Shown piece by piece: positions 15,562 through 22,120 of a stretch of 22,610 nucleotides of DNA; within the stretch, counting starts at the first letter, position 1; every line of letters begins with the position of its first letter. A program made the position numbers and the translations under genes. This DNA is from UBA8437 sp003445035 (GTDB lineage Bacteria > Planctomycetota > Planctomycetia > Planctomycetales > Planctomycetaceae), in the NCBI GenBank assembly GCA_937901285.1, contig CALCHI010000227.1, positions 1 through 22,610 on the forward strand, written 5' to 3'. The notes beneath the pieces were generated by a model. That model saw only the letters and a program-made list of their open reading frames with translations, was not told the DNA's origin and did not search any database.

Positions 15562-15819
15562 TTACTTCCGCGACGCCGTCTGCTTTTCGGCCAGCCGCTT
15601 GAAGTATTCATCGATCGCCTTCCGATAGTGAGCCGGGTAGTTGCGATCGAGAATATTGCGGGCTCGTGCCTCGGCCTTCGGCGGCAGAGCGCCCCAGCCG
15701 GTGCGATTGCCCGTGTTGCGGTTGGCGACGTTGCCGGGACCCTTCGCACCACGGATGGTGCTGTCCTGGGCGGGGCTGTTAGCTTGATTACGACCACCCG
15801 GGCCGTTGCCACAGCCAGG
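15562..15819 (-). other. In-frame C-terminal extension beyond an internal UGA (85 codons)
   Basis: Directly after the UGA of the upstream gene, and in the same frame, 85 sense codons run to TAA 15564-15562. The segment reads P-G-C-G-N-G-P-G-G (linker), then S-P-A-Q-D-S and R-G-A-K-G-P-G-N-V, then G-W-G-A-L-P-P-K and an amphipathic helix with Y-P-A-H-Y-R-K-A-I-D-E-Y-F-K-R-L-A. The 'W-G-x-L-P-P-K ... P-x-H-Y-R ... I-x-x-Y-F/Y-x-x-L' ending is one I recall from planctomycete proteins, so this is very probably coding sequence. It has no start codon or ribosome binding site of its own. It is either translated by UGA recoding or readthrough, or it is the remnant of a gene broken by a nonsense change or a base-call error. 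Confidence 0.8.
15765..15819 (-). promoter_or_regulatory. SECIS-like hairpin immediately 3' of the UGA
   Basis: Reading the minus strand from the base after the UGA, three helices nest in one another. An outer 5-bp helix pairs 15819-15815 with 15769-15765. A 7-bp helix pairs 15814-15808 with 15783-15776 around a single bulged A. An apical 6-bp helix pairs 15806-15801 with 15795-15790, closing a CGGGU loop. The loop begins 20 nt after the UGA and has G in its second position, which agrees with the loose bacterial SECIS description as I recall it. GC-rich coding DNA folds easily, so this alone is not proof. Confidence 0.35.
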
Positions 15820-16596
15820 TCACGTACCGCCTTGCTGTTCCAGCTTCTCGATGATCGCGTCCAGGGCCACGACGATCTCGTCCTCCTGCTTCTGGACTCG
15901 CTGGCCACCTCGCCCCAATTCCAGGCGTCGCTCGACGTCCTTCATCTTCCGCGAGATCTCCGAGAGCGAGTCCTTCTTGAGGGACTGCAGATCGTGTTGC
16001 ATCAACTCGGCGGTGGTCTTGTATCGCAGAGGCACCTCAGCGGTCTTCTCGAGCAGCGTCTGGATCGTCGCCAGGCCTTCGGTCTTCTTCAGCAACTGGT
16101 GTTCACAGACAGCCTTGAAGTACAGCAATCCGGCCGGATCGACGACCGACTTGGTCTCCAGGGCCACCAGCAGGTCAAGTGCTTCGTCGTACATCTGCTT
16201 CTGGGCCAGGAACCGGCCGTAGAACAGCTGCATGTTGGAGGCGTAGAAGGCGCTCTTTCCCTTGAGAATCTTCGCGTCCGGCAACGGGGTGCCGGGCTCG
16301 AGCTTGCAGGAATCGAGAAACGCTTTCGTCTTGGCGTCCACGCTCGAGAAGGTCCCCACGACCATGTCGAGCACACGGCTGCCGGACATCGACTGCTTGT
16401 CGAAGGCCCAGGCCTTGCCAATCCGCTCGAGGATCGCCTTGTCAGTGACGCCCTGGGCTGCCACCCAGTGCTGGACTTTCGTACGGGTTTCGGTTGGCGA
16501 CGGAGCGGCAACAACGTAATTGGCGGCCCGGACCGAATCGGCCAGGCCCACCACGGCCACCATGGCTGCCAACGAAACTGACAGGAGACGCATCAT
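15820..16596 (-). CDS. Secreted helical protein, frame interrupted by UGA
   Basis: To the first stop this gene gives 258 residues; reading through the UGA at 15822-15820 gives 344. It has a signal peptide (M-M-R-L-L-S-V-S-L-A-A-M-V-A-V-V-G-L-A, cut near R-A-A at 23-25). The body is helical and repeat-like (residues 116-205, e.g. Y-D-E-A-L-D-L-L-V-A-L and Y-F-K-A-V-C-E-H-Q-L-L), reminiscent of TPR helices. A coiled-coil segment follows at 206-256 (L-S-E-I-S-R-K-M-K-D-V-E-R-R-L-E-L; Q-K-Q-E-D-E-I-V-V-A-L-D), ending Q-Q-G-G-T. ATG 16596 has AGAGGG seven bases upstream; a start at 16638 would add 14 residues before the signal peptide. I do not recognise a named family or function. The gene has its own promoter-like site (16659-16688) and a terminator past the distal TAA. 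The proximal stop would remove a conserved-looking C-terminal domain. Confidence 0.8.
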   Translation of the reverse strand: MMRLLSVSLAAMVAVVGLADSVRAANYVVAAPSPTETRTKVQHWVAAQGVTDKAILERIGKAWAFDKQSMSGSRVLDMVVGTFSSVDAKTKAFLDSCKLEPGTPLPDAKILKGKSAFYASNMQLFYGRFLAQKQMYDEALDLLVALETKSVVDPAGLLYFKAVCEHQLLKKTEGLATIQTLLEKTAEVPLRYKTTAELMQHDLQSLKKDSLSEISRKMKDVERRLELGRGGQRVQKQEDEIVVALDAIIEKLEQQGGT

Positions 16597-16658
16597 GACG
16601 AAACCCTCTGGTTCGTTTGTGCTGACAGAACGGCACATAAGGCACCATCCTGTCTCAA

Positions 16659-16688
16659 AGGATACGACCGATAACCACGCACGGTCAA
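16659..16688 (-). promoter_or_regulatory. Sigma-70-like promoter for the UGA-interrupted gene
   Basis: On the minus strand TTGACC (16688-16683, five of six consensus bases) and TATCCT (16664-16659, four of six) are separated by 18 nt and lie 63 nt before the ATG at 16596. The site is in the 141-nt gap after the LRR gene, so the downstream gene can be transcribed separately. Confidence 0.45.
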
Positions 16689-16737
16689 GGCCGTCCCTGC
16701 AATGCTACGTATCTCGATACCTCACATACCCCCACCA

Positions 16738-17529
16738 CTATTCGATTCGACAATCCGGCAACTTCCGCTTGAGCCGCTCGAGACCTTCCGGGGTGATCTT
16801 TGTGCCTTCGACCTTCAATTCCCGGAGTTTCTCGAAGCGGATAATCACGGGAATACTGGTGTCACTGACCGGCAAACGGCTTCTCAAGTGCAAAACCTCG
16901 AGTTGGACCAGCCCCTTCAGATTCGACATCCCCTCGTCGCTGATGCGGGTTTCGTCCAGGCAGAGCGTCTCGAGGCTGGACAGTTTGCCGAGATGCACCA
17001 GGCCCTTGTCGGTGACCTCGGTGCCATAGAGGAACAGCCGGTTGAGCCTGGAGAGCTTGGCGAGGTGAGCCATTGCGGCGTCCGTGACCTTGGTATCGGA
17101 AAGGTTGATCGAGCGGACATCCTTGAGCGCGGCAAGATGGACGGCCGACTTGTCATCCATCTCCGTGCCCTTGAGATCGATCTCGACGATGCGGTCACGG
17201 AAATCGAGCTTCATCTCTCCACCGATCGCCTCCAGGGCCACCATCGCGCCGGCCTGTTCGACCGGGACCATCGGCAGATCCTCGTCGAACCCCTCGTCGT
17301 CACCCTTCCTGGCGACCTTCTTGGCGACCTTTTTGGCGGAGGTCTTCTTGTCGACCTTCGGGACGGGGACCGACGGGGAATCCGGGTCACCGCCGGGAGT
17401 GACCGGATCGAATTCCGGAGCCGGAGTCAGCTCAACAGCATCGGCCACCGGTTCGTCCGGTCCCTCGGCACACCCGGCCACGATCAGCAGCAGGCCAGCC
17501 AGCAGGAAGACTGTCGCGTGGAATCTCAT
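16738..17529 (-). CDS. Leucine-rich-repeat lipoprotein
   Basis: This 263-residue protein begins with a lipoprotein signal: M-R-F-H-A-T-V-F-L-L-A-G-L-L-L-I-V-A-G-C, with the lipobox V-A-G-C giving Cys20 as the acylated residue. An acidic/proline linker and a lysine-rich patch (K-K-V-A-K-K-V-A-R-K, near 65-74) follow. About six leucine-rich repeats of roughly 24 residues then run from about residue 115 to the end, e.g. 'I-N-L-S-D-T-K-V-T-D-A-A-M-A-H-L' and 'L-F-L-Y-G-T-E-V-T-D-K-G-L-V-H-L'. These resemble the 'T-x-V-T-D-x-G-L-x-x-L' repeats common in planctomycetes. It is probably a membrane-anchored protein-binding module. ATG 17529 has GGAG eight bases before it. It is 42 nt downstream of the M4 peptidase gene on the same strand, suggesting an operon. 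Confidence 0.85.
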   Translation of the reverse strand: MRFHATVFLLAGLLLIVAGCAEGPDEPVADAVELTPAPEFDPVTPGGDPDSPSVPVPKVDKKTSAKKVAKKVARKGDDEGFDEDLPMVPVEQAGAMVALEAIGGEMKLDFRDRIVEIDLKGTEMDDKSAVHLAALKDVRSINLSDTKVTDAAMAHLAKLSRLNRLFLYGTEVTDKGLVHLGKLSSLETLCLDETRISDEGMSNLKGLVQLEVLHLRSRLPVSDTSIPVIIRFEKLRELKVEGTKITPEGLERLKRKLPDCRIE

Positions 17530-17571
17530 CGGAGTTTCTCCAGCCCGGGGGAACTCGGTCGGCAGGTTCAA

Positions 17572-18636
17572 TCATACGACAATCCCCACAGCCCGCCATC
17601 CTCTCCTCACGCTGTTCACCTCACGACTTCGGACCCCGAAACGCCTGGCCGTTTCCTGTTCGGTGATCTCGGCACAGTCCTGGAACCGGCAATCGGGTTT
17701 CATCAAGTGCAGGGCCTGGTACCACACCTCTCCGAGCGTCTCCCACGCGTATCCCCCGATTTCCACCGCCGCGCGGTAGAACGCGTAATTAGGAATCCCC
17801 GAGTTGATATGGACGCCACCGTTGTCGGCATCTCCACGGTAGCGGTCGTCCCAGTGAGCCGGCTGGGGATCGTCACCCAGGAAGGGATCATCACGGTAGG
17901 CCGTACCCGGAGCGGCCAGGTCGCGGAGTGCCCGGCGGGTCGGTGCCTTGACCACCAGGTCGCGGCCAATGGTCCAGTCACCACCGCGAGCTTCCTGGCG
18001 ACGCTTCCACTGTCGAACCAGCACCCCGAAGACATCGCCGAAGTGCTCGTTGAGCGCACCGGATTCGCCGTAATAGCGGAGATCGCTGGAGAAGGCGATC
18101 ACGCCGTGAGCCAGTTCGTGGCCCACCACTTCGATCGATCGGGTGAACCGCCGAAAGAGAATTCCGTCGCCGTCACCGAAGCCCATTCGCGACCCGTCCC
18201 AGAAAGCGTTGCTGTAATTGCGGCCGACGTGGACGACGCTGACCAGGGTCATGCCACGGTCATCGAGTGACCTGCGACCATAGACCTTGTCGAAAAAGTC
18301 CCAGACACTGCCGGTGTGCCGGTACGCTTCGCGGACCGCGATGTCCCCCGTGTCGGCATCGCCTTCGGACCGCACCAGCCGTCCGGGCAGGTCGAAGGTT
18401 CCTCCCGCATCGTAGACAAGCCGCTGCTTGCCCCCGTCGGGCGACTCGGCGACCATCAGCCGCGGAGCAACCCGGGTCGCTTCACGAAACGCCCGGGTCT
18501 CGATCGAACGCAGCATCGAGTCGCGGGCCCAGCCGGCCAGGCCGGGATGGGCCGATTCGGCCAGCCGTTCGAGCATGTGGGGCGGGATGATGCACTGCAA
18601 CGGGTCGTGTGCACAGCCGGTATCGACGATATCCAT
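17572..18636 (-). CDS. M4-family (thermolysin/protealysin-like) metallopeptidase
   Basis: This 354-residue zinc endopeptidase has H-E-L-A-H at 173-177 (two zinc ligands and the catalytic Glu174), G-A-L-N-E-H-F-G-D at 193-201 with Glu197 as the third ligand, and D-N-G-G-V-H-I-N-S-G with His276 as the transition-state histidine. There is no classical signal peptide. Instead a short N-terminal propeptide of about 50-60 residues contains C-I-I-P-P-H-M-L at 15-22, the P-P-x-(M/L) signature I associate with protealysin-like enzymes; the F-D-L-P-G-R-L-V-R near 81-89 fits the start of the mature enzyme. Such proteins are often made without a Sec signal and may act inside the cell or leave it by another route. 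Two cysteines (8 and 15) sit in the propeptide. ATG 18636 has GGAGG nine bases upstream. The gene is followed by the LRR lipoprotein gene. Confidence 0.9.
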   Translation of the reverse strand: MDIVDTGCAHDPLQCIIPPHMLERLAESAHPGLAGWARDSMLRSIETRAFREATRVAPRLMVAESPDGGKQRLVYDAGGTFDLPGRLVRSEGDADTGDIAVREAYRHTGSVWDFFDKVYGRRSLDDRGMTLVSVVHVGRNYSNAFWDGSRMGFGDGDGILFRRFTRSIEVVGHELAHGVIAFSSDLRYYGESGALNEHFGDVFGVLVRQWKRRQEARGGDWTIGRDLVVKAPTRRALRDLAAPGTAYRDDPFLGDDPQPAHWDDRYRGDADNGGVHINSGIPNYAFYRAAVEIGGYAWETLGEVWYQALHLMKPDCRFQDCAEITEQETARRFGVRSREVNSVRRGWRAVGIVV

Positions 18637-18660
18637 CGGCGAGAACCTCCCGGCCCGCGG

Positions 18661-18700
18661 CTGTTGAGTGGACCACGCGGATTCGTGGCCGAGTCAACAG
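18661..18700. repeat. 40-bp imperfect inverted repeat
   Basis: Outer 7-bp arms (CTGTTGA / TCAACAG) and inner 5-bp arms (CCACG / CGTGG) flank a 6-nt loop, with a poorly matched 5-nt step between the arms. It lies in the 106-nt gap between the VCBS gene stop and the M4 peptidase start, 25 nt before the latter. No T-run follows on either strand, so an operator or RNA hairpin is as likely as a terminator. Confidence 0.55.
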
Positions 18701-18742
18701 GCGGAAGGCCGGCAGACATATCACGCCGTTGGTTGGCGGAGG

Positions 18743-20179
18743 TCACTTCCCTGCAAACTTCACAGTGACCACGCGATCGACAGGTGTCTTGACCGACTGC
18801 CTGCGGTTGCCCGGCCAGAGAATTTCCAGCGTCACCTCTCCTTTGTGATCGCCGAGGCCGAAATGCATGGCCGCGTCGGCCTGGTTGCCCTGGCCGGTGC
18901 CGGTGGTCACCTGGCGGGTGATCACGCGGCCCTTCTCGCCACCGACGCGGATCCTCACCTGGGCACCAATCGCGGTGGTGTTGACCGGTCCGGATCCGAC
19001 CAGCCGCACCTTGATCCAGTGACCGGGATGGCCGGGATTCTGGTAGAGCCCACCACCGACGACCAGGTCCAGTCCCCCGTCATTGTCCCAGTCGGCCCAC
19101 GAGGCCTGGTAGGTCTGCGGCCGGTCCATCCCCGCCGCCCCGGGCACCTCGGCGAACTTGAACCCCCCCTTGTTGTGGTACAGCACGCTCTTGTCGCCGG
19201 GGTAGACGGTGGTGAAGAACAGGTCCAGCAGCCCGTCGTTGTCGAAGTCGCCCAGCGCCGGAGAGGCGTAGGACTCCTGCCACCTCAACCCCGCCTGACC
19301 GGAAAGGTCCTGGAAGTGAAACTTCTTGTCCTTGCCCAGGTTGCGGAGGAACTTGGGACGGTCCTGGTAGGCCGGCGGGTGCGAGAAGTTGCCGACGAAG
19401 ATGTCGATCCGGCCATCACTGTCCAGGTCACCGAAACAGCTGCCGATGGTATGGCCCCACGCGCCCAGCCCGCCGTCTCCGTCAGTCCCGAAGGCTTTCG
19501 AAACATTCGCCAGGTTACCCTTGCCGTCGTTCTGCCACAGGAAATTCGGAACGAGGCGGTAATTGCTGACATAGATGTCCAGGTCACCATCCTCATCGAA
19601 ATCGGCGGTGGTCAGGCCACGGGCCGGGTTGGGCGCGCCCTTGGTCCGCCAGACCTCCTTGAAAGTCCCGTTACCCTGGTTCCGGTAGCGGACATCGATC
19701 TGGTAAGCGGGAGCCTCGTAGCCACCGACATAGAGGTCCAGCAACCCGTCGCCGCTGAAATCGCCCCAGACGGCACACATCGGGGCGGCCATCGGCAACT
19801 TGGGGACGGCACCCTCGAGGTGCTTGAACTTGCCACCGCCCATGTTCTTCAACAACCGACCGCCGCCGCCGGGCGTGTAGAAATCGATCTTGCCGTCACC
19901 GTCAAAATCGCCCCAGGTCCCTCCGCCGCCCACGCCAGGCGACTCGACCTTTTTGAACGACTTCCCCTGCTGGTTGTGCCACAGCGTTCCACCGTCGAAC
20001 AGGTCGACCCAGCCATCGGCGTCGAAGTCGATCCAGTGAGCCGACCCGCCTCCCAGGCCCTGCAGGCCGACCGTCGCCGTGATGTTCTTCCACGGCTTGA
20101 CCTTCTGGGCCCAGCTGTCGCCGGCCGCAATCAACACGATCCCCAGGACAATCGCCATCACACGGTTCAATCCACGCAT
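18743..20179 (-). CDS. Secreted FG-GAP/VCBS-repeat protein with ASPIC/UnbV domain
   Basis: This 478-residue protein has a signal peptide (V-M-A-I-V-L-G-I-V-L-I-A-A-G-D-S-W-A, cut near residue 24). Seven calcium-binding D-x-(D/S)-x-D-G motifs mark FG-GAP/VCBS blades, at residues 51 (D-F-D-A-D-G), 91, 140, 193, 251, 311 and 363, consistent with a seven-bladed integrin-like propeller. Residues about 387-476 match the ASPIC/UnbV domain: G-H-W-I-K-V-R-L-V-G, then T-A-I-G-A-Q-V-R-I, then H-F-G-L-G-D and a terminal beta strand. This is the domain order of the CRTAC1-like family. It is probably an extracellular, calcium-dependent binding or adhesion protein. ATG 20179 has AAGGAG six bases before it; that site overlaps the end of the HD-domain gene, 17 nt upstream, so it is the third gene of the proC operon. 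Confidence 0.9.
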   Translation of the reverse strand: MRGLNRVMAIVLGIVLIAAGDSWAQKVKPWKNITATVGLQGLGGGSAHWIDFDADGWVDLFDGGTLWHNQQGKSFKKVESPGVGGGGTWGDFDGDGKIDFYTPGGGGRLLKNMGGGKFKHLEGAVPKLPMAAPMCAVWGDFSGDGLLDLYVGGYEAPAYQIDVRYRNQGNGTFKEVWRTKGAPNPARGLTTADFDEDGDLDIYVSNYRLVPNFLWQNDGKGNLANVSKAFGTDGDGGLGAWGHTIGSCFGDLDSDGRIDIFVGNFSHPPAYQDRPKFLRNLGKDKKFHFQDLSGQAGLRWQESYASPALGDFDNDGLLDLFFTTVYPGDKSVLYHNKGGFKFAEVPGAAGMDRPQTYQASWADWDNDGGLDLVVGGGLYQNPGHPGHWIKVRLVGSGPVNTTAIGAQVRIRVGGEKGRVITRQVTTGTGQGNQADAAMHFGLGDHKGEVTLEILWPGNRRQSVKTPVDRVVTVKFAGK

Positions 20180-20196
20180 CGTCGTCTCCTTGGCGT

Positions 20197-20763
20197 TCAG
20201 CCGTCTTCGGACACCAGTTCCAGTTCGGCGGCAATTCCCTGCATCGCCTCGATGCAGAAGTTGATGTGTTCGTTCAATTCGACCCCGAAATCCTCGGCCC
20301 CGCTGGTGATGTCGTCGCGGTTGACCGCGGCGGCAAAAGAGGCCTGCTTCAGCTTCTTGCGGACGCTCTTGGCCTTCAACCCCTCCAGCCGCGTCGGCCG
20401 GACCAGGGCACATGCGGTGAGGAACCCGCAGAGTTCATCGCAGGCGTACAGCGCCTTGTCCATCACCGACACGCGGGGACAGTCGCCCAGGTAATCGGCG
20501 TGCGACTTGATCGCGTAGATCACCTCCTCGGAGTACCCCCGCTCGGCAAGGATCTTTGACCCCTGCAGCGGATGATCCGGAGGATCGGGCCAGCGTTCGT
20601 AGTCGAAGTCGTGCAGCAGGCCGACACGACCCCAGGTCTCCTCGTCCTCACCCAGCTTCCGGGCGTAGGCCCGCATCGCCGCTTCGACGGCCAGCATGTG
20701 CTTGCGGAGGCTCTCGCCCTGGGTGTATTCGCACAACAGGGCCCAATCGTCGTCCCGGCTCAT
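20197..20763 (-). CDS. HD-domain phosphohydrolase-like protein
   Basis: This 188-residue cytoplasmic protein has the ligands of the HD fold: His22 (R-K-H-M-L), His51-Asp52 (L-L-H-D-F-D-Y), His88 (K-S-H-A-D) and Asp109 (A-C-D-E-L). The stretch 'H-P-L-Q-G-S-K-I-L-A-E-R-G' at 64-76 is characteristic of small HDIG-type hydrolases found beside many housekeeping genes. It probably hydrolyses a phosphate ester or nucleotide, but the substrate is not predictable. The ATG at 20763 overlaps the proC stop as ATGA, so its translation is coupled to proC. It ends 17 nt before the VCBS gene start. A 3' aspartate/glutamate-rich tail (L-E-L-V-S-E-D-G) closes the protein. Confidence 0.82.
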   Translation of the reverse strand: MSRDDDWALLCEYTQGESLRKHMLAVEAAMRAYARKLGEDEETWGRVGLLHDFDYERWPDPPDHPLQGSKILAERGYSEEVIYAIKSHADYLGDCPRVSVMDKALYACDELCGFLTACALVRPTRLEGLKAKSVRKKLKQASFAAAVNRDDITSGAEDFGVELNEHINFCIEAMQGIAAELELVSEDG

Positions 20764-21575
20764 TCTGCCCCCAGTTCTCTGGACCTTCGGGTGGCGGCCT
20801 CGACCGCGTTGATCAATGTTCCCCGCAGGCCCGCCCGTTCCAGTTCGGCCAGTCCCGCGATCGTGGTTCCCCCGGGACTGGCAACCGCATCCTTGAGAAC
20901 CCCGGGATGCTCTCCGGTGACCAGCACCATTTCGGCGGCCCCCTTGACCGTCTGGGCGGCCAGTTGCAGGGCCACGTCACGGGGCAGTCCGCACAGCACG
21001 CCCCCGTCGGACAACGCCTCGATCACCTCGTAGACGTAGGCGGGGCCACTGCCGGAGAGACCGGTGACGGCATCGATGAGAGGTTCCTTGACCGGCAGTG
21101 CGACCCCGACGGTCGTCAGCAGCCGCGAGACCAAATCGGCGTCCGCGTCGGTGGCTGCCGTCCCGACCGCGAATGCCGAGGCCGAGATCCCCACCAGGCA
21201 GGGGGTGTTGGGCATCACGCGAACCAGCCGTGTCGATTCTCCCAGTCCCTCGGAGAGTGCCTGCAGCGTGATGCCGGCGGCGATCGAGACGACCAGGTGA
21301 TCGGGGCCAACGGCGGGAGCCAGCCCGGCCAGGACCTCGGACATCTGCTGGGGCTTGACGGCCAGCACGATCACGTCGGACCGTTCGGCCACCTCGGCGT
21401 TGCTCTCCACGACCGCACCCCCGGTCGATTCGGCAAACGCCTCGGCCGCCGCCGGCACCACGTCGCTGCCGACGATCGATGCGGCCGGACAGAACCCCGA
21501 CGAGACCAGTCCGCCGGCCAGGGCGGTGGCCATCCGGCCGGTTCCCACAAATCCCACTCGCGGTGAATCGCTCAT
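20760..21575 (-). CDS. proC: Pyrroline-5-carboxylate reductase
   Basis: This 271-residue NAD(P)H-dependent enzyme makes proline from 1-pyrroline-5-carboxylate in the cytoplasm. All family signatures are visible: the Rossmann motif G-F-V-G-T-G-R-M-A at 8-16, A-V-K-P-Q at 72-76, V-M-P-N-T-P at 120-125, and the C-terminal helical domain with G-L-S-G-S-G-P-A-Y at 172-180 and S-P-G-G-T-T at 233-238, which line the substrate site. The length is that of bacterial ProC. ATG 21575 is preceded by a purine-rich GAGGAGAGAG; an upstream in-frame start at 21632 would add 19 basic residues and overlap the promoter-like site. It is the first gene of an operon with the HD-domain and VCBS genes. Confidence 0.95.
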   Translation of the reverse strand: MSDSPRVGFVGTGRMATALAGGLVSSGFCPAASIVGSDVVPAAAEAFAESTGGAVVESNAEVAERSDVIVLAVKPQQMSEVLAGLAPAVGPDHLVVSIAAGITLQALSEGLGESTRLVRVMPNTPCLVGISASAFAVGTAATDADADLVSRLLTTVGVALPVKEPLIDAVTGLSGSGPAYVYEVIEALSDGGVLCGLPRDVALQLAAQTVKGAAEMVLVTGEHPGVLKDAVASPGGTTIAGLAELERAGLRGTLINAVEAATRRSRELGAE

Positions 21576-21603
21576 CTCTCTCCTCTTCCGGGTCGAACGG
21601 TCC

Positions 21604-21632
21604 ATTCTGAAGCACCGCGGGGCCGAACTCAA
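21604..21632 (-). promoter_or_regulatory. Sigma-70-like promoter for proC
   Basis: On the minus strand TTGAGT (21632-21627) and CAGAAT (21609-21604) are 17 nt apart, and the -10 lies 28 nt before the proC ATG. Each hexamer matches four of six consensus bases. Confidence 0.4.
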
Positions 21633-21678
21633 TCACGCGACAACCCCCGCGCCGATCACCACCACCAGGGCTGCGTCT

Positions 21679-21707
21679 TTGCAACGTGTTCTGAGCAGAA
21701 GTACAAT
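21679..21707 (+). promoter_or_regulatory. Sigma-70-like promoter for the DUF997/symporter operon
   Basis: TTGCAA (21679-21684) and TACAAT (21702-21707) have the ideal 17-nt spacing. The -10 matches five of six bases and lies 41 nt before the ATG at 21749. Together with the proC promoter it occupies the 173-nt divergent gap, which holds no gene. Confidence 0.5.
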
Positions 21708-21748
21708 CGCAGGTCTCGCGCCGTTTCACTGGCATCACGAGGCTTCGG

Positions 21749-22120
21749 ATGAGTTCCCCAGACGTCACCCAGGTTTCCAACGACACCGGCACGGGCCCCA
21801 GGCTCACCCGCGTGTTCCTCAACTCGCGCCGCGAGGCGATCATGATCTTCGGATCCTGGTTCGTCGCGCTCTGCTGGGCGGTGCCCTACTGTTACATCAA
21901 CGGGTACGGTCACCAGATCGACCCCGAGACAATGAGCACGACACTGGGGATCCCCAGCTGGCTCTTCGGCGGCATCCTGCTGCCCTGGATTGTCGCCGAC
22001 CTGTTCACCACCTGGGTCTGCTTCTTCTTCATGCAGGACGACGAACTGGGGACTGCCGGAGACGAGGAGATCCACGGCGAACCGGTGGCGGTGGCCGGAG
22101 CGGAAGGGGGTGCAGCATGA
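21749..22120 (+). CDS. DUF997 (YhdT-like) small membrane subunit
   Basis: This 123-residue membrane protein has two hydrophobic segments, about 29-50 (I-M-I-F-G-S-W-F-V-A-L-C-W) and 71-95 (W-L-F-G-G-I-L-L-P-W-I-V). The order R-R-E-A at 27-30, then T-T-L-G-I-P-S-W-L-F-G before the second segment, then F-F-M-Q-D-D-E-L after it, is that of DUF997/YhdT proteins. Those are encoded directly upstream of sodium/pantothenate symporter genes in E. coli and elsewhere. The same arrangement is seen here: its stop overlaps the symporter start as ATGA. It probably acts as an accessory subunit of that transporter. The soluble C-terminal tail is acidic and alanine/glycine-rich. The ATG has GAGG seven bases upstream and a good promoter-like site further up. 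Confidence 0.8.
   Translation: MSSPDVTQVSNDTGTGPRLTRVFLNSRREAIMIFGSWFVALCWAVPYCYINGYGHQIDPETMSTTLGIPSWLFGGILLPWIVADLFTTWVCFFFMQDDELGTAGDEEIHGEPVAVAGAEGGAA

Noticed and set aside
15820..16596. A frameshift as the cause of the interrupted frame
   Set aside because: The upstream and downstream parts are in exactly the same frame (258 nt from the UGA to the TAA, a multiple of three), so only a stop codon and not an indel separates them.
16709..16720. GTATC-TC-GATAC palindrome as terminator of the LRR gene
   Set aside because: The loop is only two bases and there is no T-run, so it is not a plausible intrinsic terminator.
18668..20494. 608-codon plus-strand open frame opposite the VCBS and HD genes
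   Set aside because: It spans two real genes and their gap and has no coherent domain. The seven D-x-D-x-D-G motifs on the other strand show which strand is coding.
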